Positions 35,369 to 43,972 of a DNA stretch of 64,000 nt are shown here, in pieces. Below the pieces are notes generated by a model. It saw only the letters and a program-made list of their open reading frames with translations, did no database searches and was not told where the DNA came from. Location of the stretch: positions 1 through 64,000 of the forward strand of contig CAYNFH010000003.1 of the NCBI GenBank assembly GCA_964396385.1. Reading direction: 5' to 3'. This DNA comes from CAYNFH01 sp964396385 (GTDB lineage Bacteria; Armatimonadota; Chthonomonadetes; Chthonomonadales; CAJBBX01). Made by a program: the position numbers and the translations under genes. The first letter of the stretch is position 1, and each line of letters opens with the position of its first letter.

Positions 35369-35369
35369 A

Positions 35370-35440
35370 GGGGTATGGGAGTATAGGAGTGTAGGAGTGT
35401 GGGGCAATCACTCCCATACCCCCACACTCCGACGCTCCCA
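35370..35440. repeat. GGAGTxTA octamer repeat hairpin
   Basis: GGGGTATGGGAGT (35370-35382) and its exact complement (35410-35422) flank ATAGGAGT/GTAGGAGT units. A second block ending CTCCCACACC follows. It lies between the two reductase genes. Confidence 0.85.
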
Positions 35441-35448
35441 CACCGTTC

Positions 35449-36459
35449 TTACCGGCGCGCCACCTGCTGGTCCCGCTCGCGGGGAAGCCGGTACCAGACG
35501 GCGTCGCAGGCTTCGCGCTCTTCATCGTCCAGGGTCATCTCCACGCCGTGGAGGCTGTCCTGGAGCTGCTCCGGCCGGCTCGCGCCGACGATGGCGCTGG
35601 TGATGCCGGGCTGGGCGAGTACCCACGCCACAGCGGCGTGGGTAAGGCTCTTGCCACGCTCCCGGAAGAACTGGCTCAGCCCCTCCGCTTCCTCCATCAC
35701 GGCGTCCTTCCAGTAGCGGCGGCGGTAGAGGTCACCCGCATGCTGGAGGGAGAACCGGGTGCCCTGCTCCACCTGCTGGCCGGGCCGGTAGCGGCCGGTG
35801 AGCATGCCGCCCGCCAGCGGGTTGTAAACGATAACGCCCACTCCCTGGGCTCGGCACGCGGGCAGCAGCTCATCCTCTATCATGCGGAAGAGCAGGTTGT
35901 ACCTCGGCTGCACGCAGTCGTACCGCGCGAGTCCATGCTTGTCGCTGGTCCAGAGAGCCTCCATGAGCTGCCAGGCGGGATAGTTGGAGCTGCCTATGTA
36001 CCGGACCTTGCCTGAGTGGACCAGGTCGTCGAAGGCCCGAAGCGTCTCCTCGATCGGAGTAGTTAGGTCGGGCGAGTGGGACTGGTAGAGGTCAATGTAG
36101 TCCGTCTGGAGGCGGCGCAGGCTCTCCTCGCAGGCTCGCAAGATGTGCTTTCGGCTGAGCCCTTCGTCGTTCGGGCGAGGTCCCATGGCGCCGCGGCACT
36201 TGGTTGCGAGCACGATCCGCTCGCGCGCCCCCCGCTCCTTGAGCCAACGACCGACAATCTCCTCCGTTGCGCCGGCCCGCTCCTGTCCGCCGCCCAGCGG
36301 GTAAACGTCCGCGGTATCGAAGAAGTTGACCCCTGCCTGGTCCGCCACGTCCATGATGCCGAAGGCGGTGCGCTGGTCCGCCTGGTTGCCGAAGGTCATG
36401 GTGCCGAGGCACACCTCGCTCACCTTCAGCCCCGTCCGCCCCATCTGCCTGATCTGCAT
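35449..36459 (-). CDS. Aldo/keto reductase (copy B)
   Basis: From ATG 36459 (GGGAGGGG upstream) the product is 336 residues. It has VNFFDTADVYPLGGGQERAG (Asp/Tyr), IVLATKCRGAMG (Lys), IDLYQSHSPDL with His, and VGVIVYNPLAGGMLTGRY. The length and the extra loop after the His are typical of YajO/Tas-like AKR11-12 enzymes. It shares little sequence with copy A beyond the family core, so the pair is not a recent duplication. Confidence 0.88.
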   Translation of the reverse strand: MQIRQMGRTGLKVSEVCLGTMTFGNQADQRTAFGIMDVADQAGVNFFDTADVYPLGGGQERAGATEEIVGRWLKERGARERIVLATKCRGAMGPRPNDEGLSRKHILRACEESLRRLQTDYIDLYQSHSPDLTTPIEETLRAFDDLVHSGKVRYIGSSNYPAWQLMEALWTSDKHGLARYDCVQPRYNLLFRMIEDELLPACRAQGVGVIVYNPLAGGMLTGRYRPGQQVEQGTRFSLQHAGDLYRRRYWKDAVMEEAEGLSQFFRERGKSLTHAAVAWVLAQPGITSAIVGASRPEQLQDSLHGVEMTLDDEEREACDAVWYRLPRERDQQVARR

Positions 36460-36533
36460 CTGTCCCCTCCCACAGGTCGCTAAGCAGGGATTCGGGGCGC
36501 ACCCCGCCCGCCCCTGCCGGAGTAGGCGTGGTG

Positions 36534-36562
36534 TTGACGGCATGTATGCCCGCTAGTATAAT
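36534..36562 (+). promoter_or_regulatory. Near-consensus sigma-70 promoter
   Basis: TTGACG (36534-36539), a 17-bp spacer and TATAAT (36557-36562) lie 20 bp before ATG 36582. Confidence 0.85.
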
Positions 36563-36581
36563 CCCGCCGAGGAGAGACACG

Positions 36582-36857
36582 ATGAGCCACACAATCACCC
36601 TGCAGATCCCGGATAGCGTCTATCGGCCGTTGGTGGAGAGAGCAGAGCGCGAGGGACGCACGCCGGAGGAGGTCGCCACGGACTTGCTGGCGCTTGCTGC
36701 CTGTGAGGAGCAGGAGGATCCGCTTCTTCAGCTCGCCGGCGCGCTCGAAGCGGATGTCCCGGATTTGGGGACCAAGCACGACCAGTACCTCCGCGAGGAA
36801 GCAGACGGCGGCTTAGGCTGCCAGGACAGACCGAATGCGTATGTGCTGACGAGCTGA
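36582..36857 (+). CDS. Antitoxin-like protein, toxin partner missing
   Basis: The 91-residue product (MSHTITLQIPDSVYRPLVER) has an N-terminal ribbon-like segment and EREGRTPEEVATDLLAL. DVPDLGTKHDQYLREEA then resembles the C-terminus of antitoxins that precede PIN toxins. After this the sequence becomes unrelated (GGLGCQDRPNAYVLTS), and no PIN toxin follows; the next genes are on the other strand. A strong promoter and GGAGAG ribosome binding site remain. Confidence 0.65.
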   Translation: MSHTITLQIPDSVYRPLVERAEREGRTPEEVATDLLALAACEEQEDPLLQLAGALEADVPDLGTKHDQYLREEADGGLGCQDRPNAYVLTS

Positions 36858-36875
36858 TTCAGGGAGGTTATAGAT

Positions 36876-37082
36876 CTACGATGGCTTCACTGCCGACTGC
36901 CTGCGGGTTTTGGGCCGGCTCGTCCGCACGTCGGTCGGAACCGAGCCATTATGAAGGCCGTCCCCCAGGTCGAGTTTTCCCTCGCTCTCGAGTCGAGCCA
37001 GCTCGTCCAAGTCCGAGTCGGTCTCTGGAATGAGAGTCACGATCTCCTGTCCGTCGATTGCTATTCGGGTCACTCGTTTCAT
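36876..37082 (-). CDS. Small protein coupled to ADP-ribosyltransferase-like gene
   Basis: The 68-residue product (MKRVTRIAIDGQEIVTLIPE) begins with a beta-hairpin-like segment, then an acidic region (TDSDLDELARLESEGKLDLG) and a basic tail. The start overlaps the upstream stop by ATGA, so the two proteins are made together. Small size, acidity and coupling suggest a cognate regulator or antitoxin, but no family is recognised. Confidence 0.6.
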   Translation of the reverse strand: MKRVTRIAIDGQEIVTLIPETDSDLDELARLESEGKLDLGDGLHNGSVPTDVRTSRPKTRRQSAVKPS

Positions 37083-37543
37083 CTGGGTTCCTCGCTGAGG
37101 ACGACATATTCAAACTGTTGGCCGAACCGGCCGTTCCTCCAGCCCGGTCCCTCGTACCATGCGAAGATGCGTACGGCTGGCACGTTCTCCTCAATGACTC
37201 CGTATGGCCCAAACTTCATGGCCATGTCGAGACTGGCCGTGAAGCTCGACAGGATCGAAGGCGTTTCATAGGGAGCAGCCAGTCCTCTGTACAACCGCAC
37301 TTGTAGTATACTGCGACGTCGGAGCGCCTCCTGCGTATCCTCGTAGATGCGGCGCACGGTCGCCCTCCAGGGCTTTACGTCTCCCGCTTCGATCTGGTAC
37401 CGGTTACGGGAATAAGCGATTCCGCCGACCCGAAACTCCGCTTGAGCTGCCAACTTGAGGATTACGGAGAGGCGGCTACGGCTGTCGTCCGTCCATGCGC
37501 CGATCAACTGGCGCCTTCTGGCCTGGAACTCCCGTTGATCCAC
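37079..37543 (-). CDS. Putative mono-ADP-ribosyltransferase (R-S-E class)
   Basis: The 154-residue protein has an N-terminal helical half (residues 1-80). Its C-terminal half carries the three elements of R-S-E ADP-ribosyltransferases in order: Arg86 in RLYRGL, the STS-like motif SSFTAS at 99-104, and Q143-F144-E145 in QQFEYVVL, a QxE ARTT motif. It is shorter than classical toxins and has no signal peptide. The function is inferred from motifs; possible roles are a toxin of a toxin-antitoxin pair or a modifier of RNA or protein. Confidence 0.6.
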   Translation of the reverse strand: MDQREFQARRRQLIGAWTDDSRSRLSVILKLAAQAEFRVGGIAYSRNRYQIEAGDVKPWRATVRRIYEDTQEALRRRSILQVRLYRGLAAPYETPSILSSFTASLDMAMKFGPYGVIEENVPAVRIFAWYEGPGWRNGRFGQQFEYVVLSEEPR

Positions 37544-37704
37544 GCAGCCGAATTGGTCTTAGAGCCGCCAGATTCCTTCCGGCTTGGACAAGCTAAGGAG
37601 GACGGCGGCGAAAGCTCCGCCAGAATTGCGGAGGAGGACGCTAGCATGGTAGGAGCCTCTACGCCGCCAAGCGAACGCTGAATTGAACACTGAGAGGGCA
37701 TTAA

Positions 37705-39336
37705 GTGGCGAGGCATTCTATGCACCAGAACGAGGAGATTCCGTGCGCGCGGTCTGAGCCGGCGGACATAGAGGACGTGGCCATCTCTCGGCTGCTGGAG
37801 TACGCGGGAGAGCTCGCCAGGTGGCAGCATCGGGGCGAAAGCGAAACCTGTTCGGAGCTGCCGAGCCGTATAGGGTCGTTGCTGGACCTCGTGTCGCGGG
37901 ACGGGGAGTTGGCGGAGTTCCTGGAGACCCTGCCGCAGTCGCTGGGCAGCGGTCTGCTCTTGCCTACCATCTTCCGCAGCCTGTTTCCCGCGGAGCCACA
38001 GCCCATCGCCGTTCCGCGTATGGAGAGTGGACCGCCAAGACTGGCCCCGCGGGAGTTGCAGATTCTCGGGGCAATCGCGGAGGGGAAGTCCAGGAATCAG
38101 ATAGCGCGCGAGCTTTCGCTCGAGGTGAGCACAGTGAGGTCCTACTTCGATAGTATCTTCGAAAAGCTGGAGGCGACGAGCTCGCTGGATGCTGCTGCGC
38201 GAGGCGCGGCACTGGGACTTGTGCCGTTCGACCCCGTTGACCTCGTCCGGCCGGTGGCGGACGGGAGGGCGCTGGACTTCAACCATTTCAGCTATCTCCT
38301 CGTTGGGAGAGAAACTCTGCTCCAGGGAGGAGAAGACACGGTGAGCCTATGGCGGCAGCGGCTTGCCGCCGTCGGGCTGTTGCTCTTCTTATTTGCCGCC
38401 GCACTCCAATACCCGCCAGTTTCACGCGCCGCCATGGCAGTAACGTCACATCAGCACGGCTACGTGCTCGAATACACGCCGGAGGGCAAACTTGTTCACC
38501 GCTTCAACGCAGGTGGGCAACTGCGATATCCTCGGGCGCTGGCCGTCTGCCCACCTGCCGGTGAATATCACGGATTCGCAAAGGGAAACCTCTTCGTCCT
38601 CGACAACGGCAGCGGCCCGGATTGGCTCAACCCGAGCAGCGTTACGGAAACCACCACAACCGGAGAGTACGTCCGCTCATTCACGGGAGGGCGATATCTC
38701 AGTAACAGGCTGACTGCGGACTTTGGCCTGGCGTTCACCGCGGACGGCCGCTTATTAGCTGCCAGTGGGGACATGACCGACGCGATCCTTGAGTTCACCG
38801 AAGGCGGCAGGGCGGTCCGCCGGTTTGCCAACCTGGTTCCGTACGGCGGAGTTGCCACGGACCGGAAGGGGCACGTCTACGTGGCCGGAGGACGATGGGA
38901 CCGGAATCCGGTGCACGTATTTAGCGCCGGGGGCCGGCTCTTGAGGACCGTGGGCAACGGCGACGGCAGTGCCATTGGGGTCGGAGCCTACAAAGGCGTT
39001 GCCGTAGACCACCTGGGTAGCCTCTACGTCGCGAATCTGGAGAACCGGGTTATTGAAGTATACGATGGGAGAGGCCGGCTCACGCGCTGCATTGGCCAAG
39101 GTCTGCTCCACTATCCCTCCTACATGGCGCTCAGCAGTGATGGGCGGCTGTACGTCCTGGATGACGCCAGTGTCGATGGAGCTGAGTTACACAATACTGG
39201 CCGGCGGACCGTTCAGGTCTTCGACAGCTCAGGTGGCGGCTTTCTCTACTCGTTCACTGCTCCTCCCCGCATCCGATTCACCAACCTCACCATCGGTCCC
39301 ACCGGAAACCTCCTCATAGCGGGATACCGGGAGTAG
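37705..39336 (+). CDS. LuxR-type HTH - transmembrane - beta-propeller protein (copy 2)
   Basis: It starts at GTG 37705, with GAGAGGG six bases upstream (ATG 37720 is an alternative). The 543 residues follow the same plan as the gene at 21245: a helical N-terminus, a LuxR HTH at ~113-175 (LAPRELQILGAIAEGKSRNQ, then TVRSYFDSIFEKLEATSSLD), one transmembrane helix (~216-236, LAAVGLLLFLFAAALQYPP) and an outer propeller with NHL-like blades (LAFTADGRLLAASGD, GVATDRKGHVYVAGG, GVAVDHLGSLYVANLENRVI). No phospho-acceptor or autoinducer domain is present. A secreted RCC1 propeller follows. Confidence 0.85.
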   Translation: MARHSMHQNEEIPCARSEPADIEDVAISRLLEYAGELARWQHRGESETCSELPSRIGSLLDLVSRDGELAEFLETLPQSLGSGLLLPTIFRSLFPAEPQPIAVPRMESGPPRLAPRELQILGAIAEGKSRNQIARELSLEVSTVRSYFDSIFEKLEATSSLDAAARGAALGLVPFDPVDLVRPVADGRALDFNHFSYLLVGRETLLQGGEDTVSLWRQRLAAVGLLLFLFAAALQYPPVSRAAMAVTSHQHGYVLEYTPEGKLVHRFNAGGQLRYPRALAVCPPAGEYHGFAKGNLFVLDNGSGPDWLNPSSVTETTTTGEYVRSFTGGRYLSNRLTADFGLAFTADGRLLAASGDMTDAILEFTEGGRAVRRFANLVPYGGVATDRKGHVYVAGGRWDRNPVHVFSAGGRLLRTVGNGDGSAIGVGAYKGVAVDHLGSLYVANLENRVIEVYDGRGRLTRCIGQGLLHYPSYMALSSDGRLYVLDDASVDGAELHNTGRRTVQVFDSSGGGFLYSFTAPPRIRFTNLTIGPTGNLLIAGYRE

Positions 39337-39452
39337 AGACACTCCACCCTGCCACAGTTGTCTACCAGCCTCAATACGGAATAGACGGGCCAGTTGCCTG
39401 CCTCTTATGCTGATTCGTCAACTACTGATCTCAGCAAAGGAGGAAGTCTCAC

Positions 39453-40742
39453 ATGCGTACAACCCTTTGGAATCTCGCTCGCTGCGTCCTGCTGGTTGCG
39501 GTTGTGTCCATGGCGCAATCCCCCTGCTGCCTGTCACAAGCGGCTGTTGCCTGGGGAGGCAACGTAAACGGCCAGCTCGGGGATGGAACCAACACGAACC
39601 GAAGCGCTCCGGTCCAGGTGAGGGATCCCGGCGATCCCACCGGCTTCCTGCAGAACGCCGCCGCCATTAGCTGCTACGGGTTCCACAGCGTGGCGCTCAG
39701 GACGGACGGCACCGTTTGGACGTGGGGGCTCAACAACTACGGCCAGCTCGGAGACGGAACTTCGACGGATCGGAATACGCCGGTGCAGGTAATCGACCCG
39801 ACCGATCCAACGGGCTTCCTGCAAAACGTGGTGAGCGTGGCGACGGGCGGCTACCATACGCTCGTCGTGAAGGCGGACGGCACCGTGTGGGCCTGGGGCA
39901 ACAATAACTTTGGCCAGCTAGGCAACGGCACGACGGTCAACAGCAGGGTCCCTGTGCGGGTACTGGATTCCGCCGACCCGTCTGGCTTCCTGCAGAATGT
40001 GTCCGGAGTAGCCGGTGGCGACGCGCAGACGGTAGCCGTAAAGACAGATGGGACCGTGTGGACCTGGGGAGCCAATAGCTATGGTCAGTTGGGAGACGGC
40101 ACCACCACGGGCCGCTCCACACCGGTGCAGGTGAAGGACCTCAACGATCCATCCGGGTACCTCCAGAACGCGGTGTACGTCCAGGGTGGGGCGTATCAGG
40201 CACTCGCTCTGCTGGCAGACGGGACGGTCCGCGGATGGGGCAGGAACGATGAGGGCGAGCTGGGAGACGGCACCTTCATGAGCCGGACCTCCGCCGTACA
40301 GACGATAGACCCGACAGACCCCAGCGGATTCCTGCAAAACGTATCGGTGCTCTCGGGAGGGGCGTCCCACGGCGTTGTGCTGAAGGGAGACGGCACCGTC
40401 TGGGCGTGGGGCCACAATGGACTGGGCCAGCTCGGCGATGGCACTACCACCTTCCGCAACTCCCCCGTGCAGGTTAAGGATCCAGGCGATCCAAGCGGGT
40501 TTATTCAGGGCGTCGCGAACCTAAACGTGGCGGGTGCGGGCTACCACAGCCTTGCCATCAAGGCAGATGGGACGGCCTGGGCATGGGGAGACAACGACCA
40601 CGGTCAGCTTGGGGATGGCACCACTGCCAACCGGCCCACTCCTGTTCAGGTCACGAACCCCTCGGACCCGACCGGATTCCTTCAGGGTGTGACGGCTCTG
40701 GCAGAGGGCGTCTACCACAACCTGGGTACCGTTACACCTTAG
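39453..40742 (+). CDS. Secreted RCC1-repeat beta-propeller protein
   Basis: AAAGGAGG precedes ATG 39453. The 429-residue product has a signal peptide (LLVAVVSMAQSPCCLSQA) and seven RCC1 repeats, each with DGTVWAWGxNxxGQLGDGT and a TPVQVxDPxDPxGFLQNV insert. Seven blades make a complete propeller with nothing left over. RCC1-like secreted proteins have no known enzymatic role in bacteria. It occupies the same position after copy 2 that the kelch protein occupies after copy 1, 116 bp downstream. Confidence 0.93.
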   Translation: MRTTLWNLARCVLLVAVVSMAQSPCCLSQAAVAWGGNVNGQLGDGTNTNRSAPVQVRDPGDPTGFLQNAAAISCYGFHSVALRTDGTVWTWGLNNYGQLGDGTSTDRNTPVQVIDPTDPTGFLQNVVSVATGGYHTLVVKADGTVWAWGNNNFGQLGNGTTVNSRVPVRVLDSADPSGFLQNVSGVAGGDAQTVAVKTDGTVWTWGANSYGQLGDGTTTGRSTPVQVKDLNDPSGYLQNAVYVQGGAYQALALLADGTVRGWGRNDEGELGDGTFMSRTSAVQTIDPTDPSGFLQNVSVLSGGASHGVVLKGDGTVWAWGHNGLGQLGDGTTTFRNSPVQVKDPGDPSGFIQGVANLNVAGAGYHSLAIKADGTAWAWGDNDHGQLGDGTTANRPTPVQVTNPSDPTGFLQGVTALAEGVYHNLGTVTP

Positions 40743-40816
40743 ATGGATCCACTCAGCCGGCGCCGGGCCATGAGAATCTCGCGGCCCCCCCTGTCTTGCG
40801 GGGAGGCCCAACTCTG

Positions 40817-40957
40817 TCAGGCCGCTAACACGCTTGCGGGGTCTATGGCGGTTACGGCGGGATAGCGGGTGAAGTCAGTAGTATTGAAGGTGAGCAGGTA
40901 GGTGACGCCGTAAACGAGCAGCACGGCCACCAGACGGGCGTCGTGCGCCTGCCGTGG
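40817..40957 (-). pseudogene. VapC C-terminal remnant
   Basis: The 46-codon frame reads HDARLVAVLLVYGVTYLLTF, then NTTDFTRYPAVTAIDPASVL. This is the last third of a PIN toxin. It continues in frame directly after the TAG stop of the dehydrogenase gene, and the N-terminal acidic residues are gone. Confidence 0.8.
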
Positions 40958-42043
40958 CTAGGACTGGATTCCGGCGACTTCGGTGCAGGAGCGCTGGGAG
41001 GAGGAGGAATCCTCCTCGTGGTGGGTGGCGCCATCGGCGCCCACGCGATGGGTGGGTTTGCCCCGTCGGAACGCGCGGATATTGCCGATGGTGGTGTCCA
41101 GGATGCGCTGGATGGCCTCCACGCTGTCCGAAGCGATGTGTGGGGTGATCAGCACGTCCGGGCGGCGCAGGAGGATCTGGTTGCGCAGAGCCACCTCCAG
41201 ACTGTGCCGGCTCGCCTCCGGGTTGCCGAGGAGCTGCTGCTCGTCGCTCAGGTTCTCCTCTCCTTCCAGAACGTCCAGGCCCGCGCCGGCCAGGGTGCCC
41301 CTGTCCAGAGCCTCCACGAGGGCGGCCGAATCCACCAGCGCACCGCGCGCAGTGTTGATGAGGAGAGCGCCTCGCTTGAACAGCTCAATGTTGTGGAAGC
41401 CAATGAGGTGATGGCTCTCCGGCGTGAGCGAGGCATGGAGTGTAACGATGTCCGAGCGGCGAAGCAGGTCCTCCAGTGCGGTGTAGGTGAACCCCGCGCG
41501 CCGGGCCAGGTCCGGCTTCTGAACCGGATCCGACGCAAGCACCCCCATCCCGAACCCCTGCGCCATCTGAACTACGAACCGGCCGATGTGCCCCACCCCA
41601 ACCACGCCCAGGGTCTTGCCACGCAGGTCGAAGCCGCGGAGACCTTCCATGGAGAAGTCACCTGCGCTGGTGCGCGTATTGGCCGTACAGATATTGCGGG
41701 AAAGCGCCAGGATGAGCGCAAAGGTGTGCTCGGCCACGGTATTCTCGCCGTAGCTCGGCACGTTGCTCACCACGATGCCTCGCTGGGCGGCGGCCGCCAC
41801 GTCGATATGCTCGAACCCCGTGGAGCGGGTAGCGATCAGCTTCAGATTGGGTAGCGACTCGATCACGCCGGCCGACACTCTGGAGGTGACCGAGGTAGAC
41901 AGAACGTCGGCGTGCTGCCCCATATCCGGAACCTGAGCCGGCCGCGTTAGGGGCTCCTCGAAGCTGTGGATGACTTCATCCTGGAGGTGATTCTCCAGGT
42001 AGCGACGCTTCTCGGCGTCTGCCTCAAACGCATAGATACTCAT
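40958..42043 (-). CDS. D-isomer-specific 2-hydroxyacid dehydrogenase (D-lactate dehydrogenase-like)
   Basis: From ATG 42043 the product is 361 residues. It has the NAD motif GKTLGVVGVGHIGRFVVQMA (~145-165), catalytic Arg in LINTARGALVD, Glu in DVLEGEEN and His in VLITPHIAS. The N-terminal block FEADAEKRRYLENHL and the block STGFEHIDVAAAAQRGIVVS match D-lactate dehydrogenase. It reduces pyruvate or another 2-ketoacid with NADH. The final ~25 residues (HHEEDSSSSQRSCTEVAGIQ) are not typical and end at a junction with a VapC remnant, suggesting a rearranged 3' end. Confidence 0.88.
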   Translation of the reverse strand: MSIYAFEADAEKRRYLENHLQDEVIHSFEEPLTRPAQVPDMGQHADVLSTSVTSRVSAGVIESLPNLKLIATRSTGFEHIDVAAAAQRGIVVSNVPSYGENTVAEHTFALILALSRNICTANTRTSAGDFSMEGLRGFDLRGKTLGVVGVGHIGRFVVQMAQGFGMGVLASDPVQKPDLARRAGFTYTALEDLLRRSDIVTLHASLTPESHHLIGFHNIELFKRGALLINTARGALVDSAALVEALDRGTLAGAGLDVLEGEENLSDEQQLLGNPEASRHSLEVALRNQILLRRPDVLITPHIASDSVEAIQRILDTTIGNIRAFRRGKPTHRVGADGATHHEEDSSSSQRSCTEVAGIQS

Positions 42044-42074
42044 CTGCGCACATTCTGCCGGGCTGCCGCTGGAG

Positions 42075-42467
42075 CTAGTCCAGCGCCTGGGTTTGGGAAG
42101 GAGAAGTGGTGGGCCGTGGCGGCGTAAAGTCCACCCCGGCGGGCCTCCGCGCCCTGCGGGCCGCCTGCTCCTCGGTCGGGAGCTCGCCCCTGGCAATGGC
42201 GTCCCGAACGGCCTGCGCAATGCGTTCGGCTATCTCATGCAGGCGGGCATGGCGCAGCCACTCCGTATCGAGCGGCGCATCCCCGGGATAGAAGTACGTG
42301 TAGCCGTTGGCGACGTTGCGGAACGCGATGCAGGACGGCGTGCGGGAAGACGAGCTGTGCAGGATACGGGCGTGCTCGATGATGCGCCGCACGTGATCGT
42401 CCCGGCCCCTCAATGTCTCCGCGGCCACGGTCATCACCTGATTCAGCTTGTCCCGAAGCGCCTCCAT
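42075..42467 (-). CDS. Conserved-looking hypothetical protein
   Basis: From ATG 42467 the product is 130 residues (MEALRDKLNQVMTVAAETLR). It is mainly helical, with a central segment CIAFRNVANGYTYFYPGDAP and an Arg/Ala-rich C-terminus. There are no motifs, membrane segments or signal. It lies 32 bp upstream of the dehydrogenase in the same direction. A longer frame to 42539 would translate the heptamer repeat and is unlikely. Confidence 0.55.
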   Translation of the reverse strand: MEALRDKLNQVMTVAAETLRGRDDHVRRIIEHARILHSSSSRTPSCIAFRNVANGYTYFYPGDAPLDTEWLRHARLHEIAERIAQAVRDAIARGELPTEEQAARRARRPAGVDFTPPRPTTSPSQTQALD

Positions 42468-42487
42468 CGGTACTGCCCAGCCCCCAA

Positions 42488-42558
42488 TCAAAGGATGAAG
42501 GATGAGGGATGAGGGATGAATCCGGAATTCATCCTTCATCCTTCATCCCTCATCCGTT
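42488..42558. repeat. CATCCTT/GGATGAA heptamer hairpin
   Basis: GGATGAA-GGATGAG-GGATGAG-GGATGAAT, then CCGGA, then ATTCATCCTT-CATCCTT-CATCCCT-CATCC. The two arms are nearly perfectly complementary over ~29 bp, between two minus-strand genes. It is the clearest example of a heptamer repeat built as a hairpin. Confidence 0.9.
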
Positions 42559-42601
42559 GTCCATGAGTATGGCGTTGAACGTGGCCTTTCGGTTCCCCGA
42601 T

Positions 42602-43693
42602 TCAGCGGCCAACGCCGAGCATTTCCGTCCGGCCGCAGCACGCCGCCATCCACTCGCGGACCGGGAAGGTTACCACCGCCCGGGCGCCGCCTCCGGATGC
42701 ATTCTCCCACGCGATCTGGCCCTTCAGGTCCCAGGCTGTGAGGCTCTGGATGAGCTCCATGCCCGTGTGCCCGGCCCGGCCTGGCTGGAACCCTTCCGGT
42801 AGGCCTCGTCCGTGGTCCCGCACCTCCAGCTCGGCGGTTTCTCCGTGCAGCAGGAGGGATAGCTCGATGTCACCCTCGCCGTGCTTGGCAGCGTTGCTGA
42901 TGAGCTCGGTGGCAAGCACGATGAGGGAGGTCACCTGGCGAATAGGAAGCAGGAAATCGTCCGCCGTTAACCGGAGCTCCCGTTCACCAACCACGGAGCG
43001 GGTGAGCGGCAGCAGGTCCTGCAGCGCGGTCTTCGCGCTCATCGCTTCGATGTCGCCGTTCTGCTTGGCCTCCCGGGTGAGCACCTCGTGGAGGGCGGCG
43101 AGGGAGCGGATGTGCTGGCTCAGCCGCTTGAGCTCCGCCACGGGTACCGTGTCCCCGTCCTGCATCACCTGCATGTCCACCAGCGCGGAGATTACCTGGA
43201 GGTTGTTCTTCACCCGGTGGTGCGTCTCCGCCATCGCCATTCGGAGCCGCTCCTGGATGCGCTTGCGCTCAGTCACGTCGAACACCGCGACAAGTCGGGC
43301 CTCACGAGAGCCCCAGACGATGGGCTGCGTGGTCAGCTCTACGTCGATGATAGCGCCGTCGCGCGTGCGGTGGATCCACTCACCCCCAAAGGGCTGGTTG
43401 GCTCGGATGGCGGAGATTGCGTCCAGCAGTCTCCGCGCCTCCTCCGGTGGGCCGATGTCCAGCACCGAAAGCGCAAGGAACTCGTCCCGCGAGAAGCCGT
43501 AGTGGCGCACGGCGGCCTCGTTAACGGCGAGAAAACCGAGAGTCTGGTGGTCCAGCACCCACATGGGCAGCGGGTTGGCTTCGAAGAGGAGCTGGTACTC
43601 GCCATCTGTGGGCCGGGCGGCGCGCTGCTCGTGCAGGAGGGTGGAAAGGACGGCGATGGTGGGGTTGGGAACGGCGACAGACGCTTCCGACAT
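42602..43693 (-). CDS. PAS-domain sensor histidine kinase (HisKA_2/HWE-like)
   Basis: From ATG 43693 (AGGGAG upstream) the product is 363 residues. It has a PAS domain at residues ~32-150 (LLFEANPLPMWVLDHQTLGF, then ARLVAVFDVTERKRIQERL). A HisKA_2 dimerisation domain follows with the phospho-acceptor His in AETHHRVKNNLQVISALVDM. A short HATPase_c domain has the N-box LATELISNAAKHG and G-box DHGRGLPEGF. It is cytoplasmic, with no transmembrane segment. There is no response regulator next to it, so it signals to a distant partner. Confidence 0.9.
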   Translation of the reverse strand: MSEASVAVPNPTIAVLSTLLHEQRAARPTDGEYQLLFEANPLPMWVLDHQTLGFLAVNEAAVRHYGFSRDEFLALSVLDIGPPEEARRLLDAISAIRANQPFGGEWIHRTRDGAIIDVELTTQPIVWGSREARLVAVFDVTERKRIQERLRMAMAETHHRVKNNLQVISALVDMQVMQDGDTVPVAELKRLSQHIRSLAALHEVLTREAKQNGDIEAMSAKTALQDLLPLTRSVVGERELRLTADDFLLPIRQVTSLIVLATELISNAAKHGEGDIELSLLLHGETAELEVRDHGRGLPEGFQPGRAGHTGMELIQSLTAWDLKGQIAWENASGGGARAVVTFPVREWMAACCGRTEMLGVGR

Positions 43694-43972
43694 AGCAGTC
43701 TCCCTGAAATCGACGAGATAGAACTGTCCGCTCGTCGGGGAGCGCTCTGACCTATTCACCGCGCGAACGGGGACTCCTCCGCGACTTACCCCACCGCTTG
43801 CCCCTTAGAGAGGGCGAGGCAAAGCAGCGGGCATGGTGAGGTGCCTGACTCCGCGAAACTTGGTTCCGGTTTTCCTGTCTTAGAGAGAGTATCTATTCGT
43901 CGGCCGGGCTTTAGCCGTACGCCGCGCTATCCTGTTAGAAGTACCTGTTATCCGCCTTGGAAGGAGAGGGCC

